Virus record (IMG/VR): IMGVR_UViG_3300025645_000574
Span: 1-20,627 of that record
Strand: one strand, 5' to 3'
Source: a virus
DNA length: 20,627 nt
Positions 20,611-20,627 of the stretch are shown here, in pieces. How positions within the stretch are numbered: the stretch's first letter is position 1; each line of letters begins with the position of its first letter. The notes beneath the pieces were generated by a model. That model was given only the letters and a program-made list of their open reading frames with translations. It ran no database searches and was not told the DNA's origin. Both the position numbers and the translations under genes were made by a program.

Positions 20611-20627
20611 TTAGAAGTCAAAGCCGA
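20611..20627 (-). CDS. C-terminal end of an upstream gene (partial)
   Basis: Only the last codons are in the window, reading Gly-Phe-Asp-Phe then TAA (20613-20611). The terminator just downstream supports a real gene end. An acidic-aromatic tail such as this occurs on single-stranded-DNA-binding proteins among others, but four residues cannot identify a family. Confidence 0.45.

Overview
The window is part of the late (structural) module of a tailed double-stranded DNA phage. All supported genes lie on the minus strand, so the module reads from right to left. Genes are tightly packed, with 1-, 4- and 8-base start/stop overlaps and GGAG-type ribosome sites. The gene set is podovirus-like and resembles uncultured marine phages: a large P22-type portal, gp4-like head-tail adaptors, no tape measure or tail sheath, a GroES-like co-chaperonin, and small Lys-rich proteins. 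The host cannot be named from the sequence.

Layout in reading order. The extreme right end holds the last codons of an upstream gene (20611-20627) and its rho-independent terminator (20565-20591). A GC-rich non-coding stretch of about 480 bases follows, full of CCGGGG boxes and with an AT-rich palindrome. Packaging genes come next: small terminase (19536-20081), a PD-(D/E)XK/VRR-NUC-like nuclease (19169-19588) and large terminase (17697-19172). Then come an Ala/Gln-rich protein of unknown role (15615-17672), the portal (13174-15612), two small proteins, the GroES-like protein (12288-12734), a scaffold candidate (11369-12277), a conserved unknown, a head or decoration candidate and the major capsid protein (9290-10195). 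A strong terminator hairpin follows the capsid gene. Beyond it are two beta-rich virion proteins, a block of small basic proteins (6573-7985), head-tail adaptor genes (4079-5906), small structural proteins, a protein built of 22-residue repeats (2586-3248), and a long tail fibre of YadA-head-like repeats that runs off the left edge.

How they work together: the terminase cuts and pumps DNA through the portal into a scaffolded capsid, whose folding the GroES-like protein may assist; adaptors close the portal and join the short tail, and the fibre meets the host. No prohead protease is visible in the window.

The most striking signal is a perfect 16-base bacterial parS site (TGTTTCACGTGAAACA, 17379-17394) inside the coding sequence of the Ala/Gln-rich gene. 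No ParA or ParB is encoded in the window. This raises the possibility that the phage DNA loads host (or phage) ParB. The second is the GC-rich box cluster upstream of terS, a candidate origin, pac or control region.
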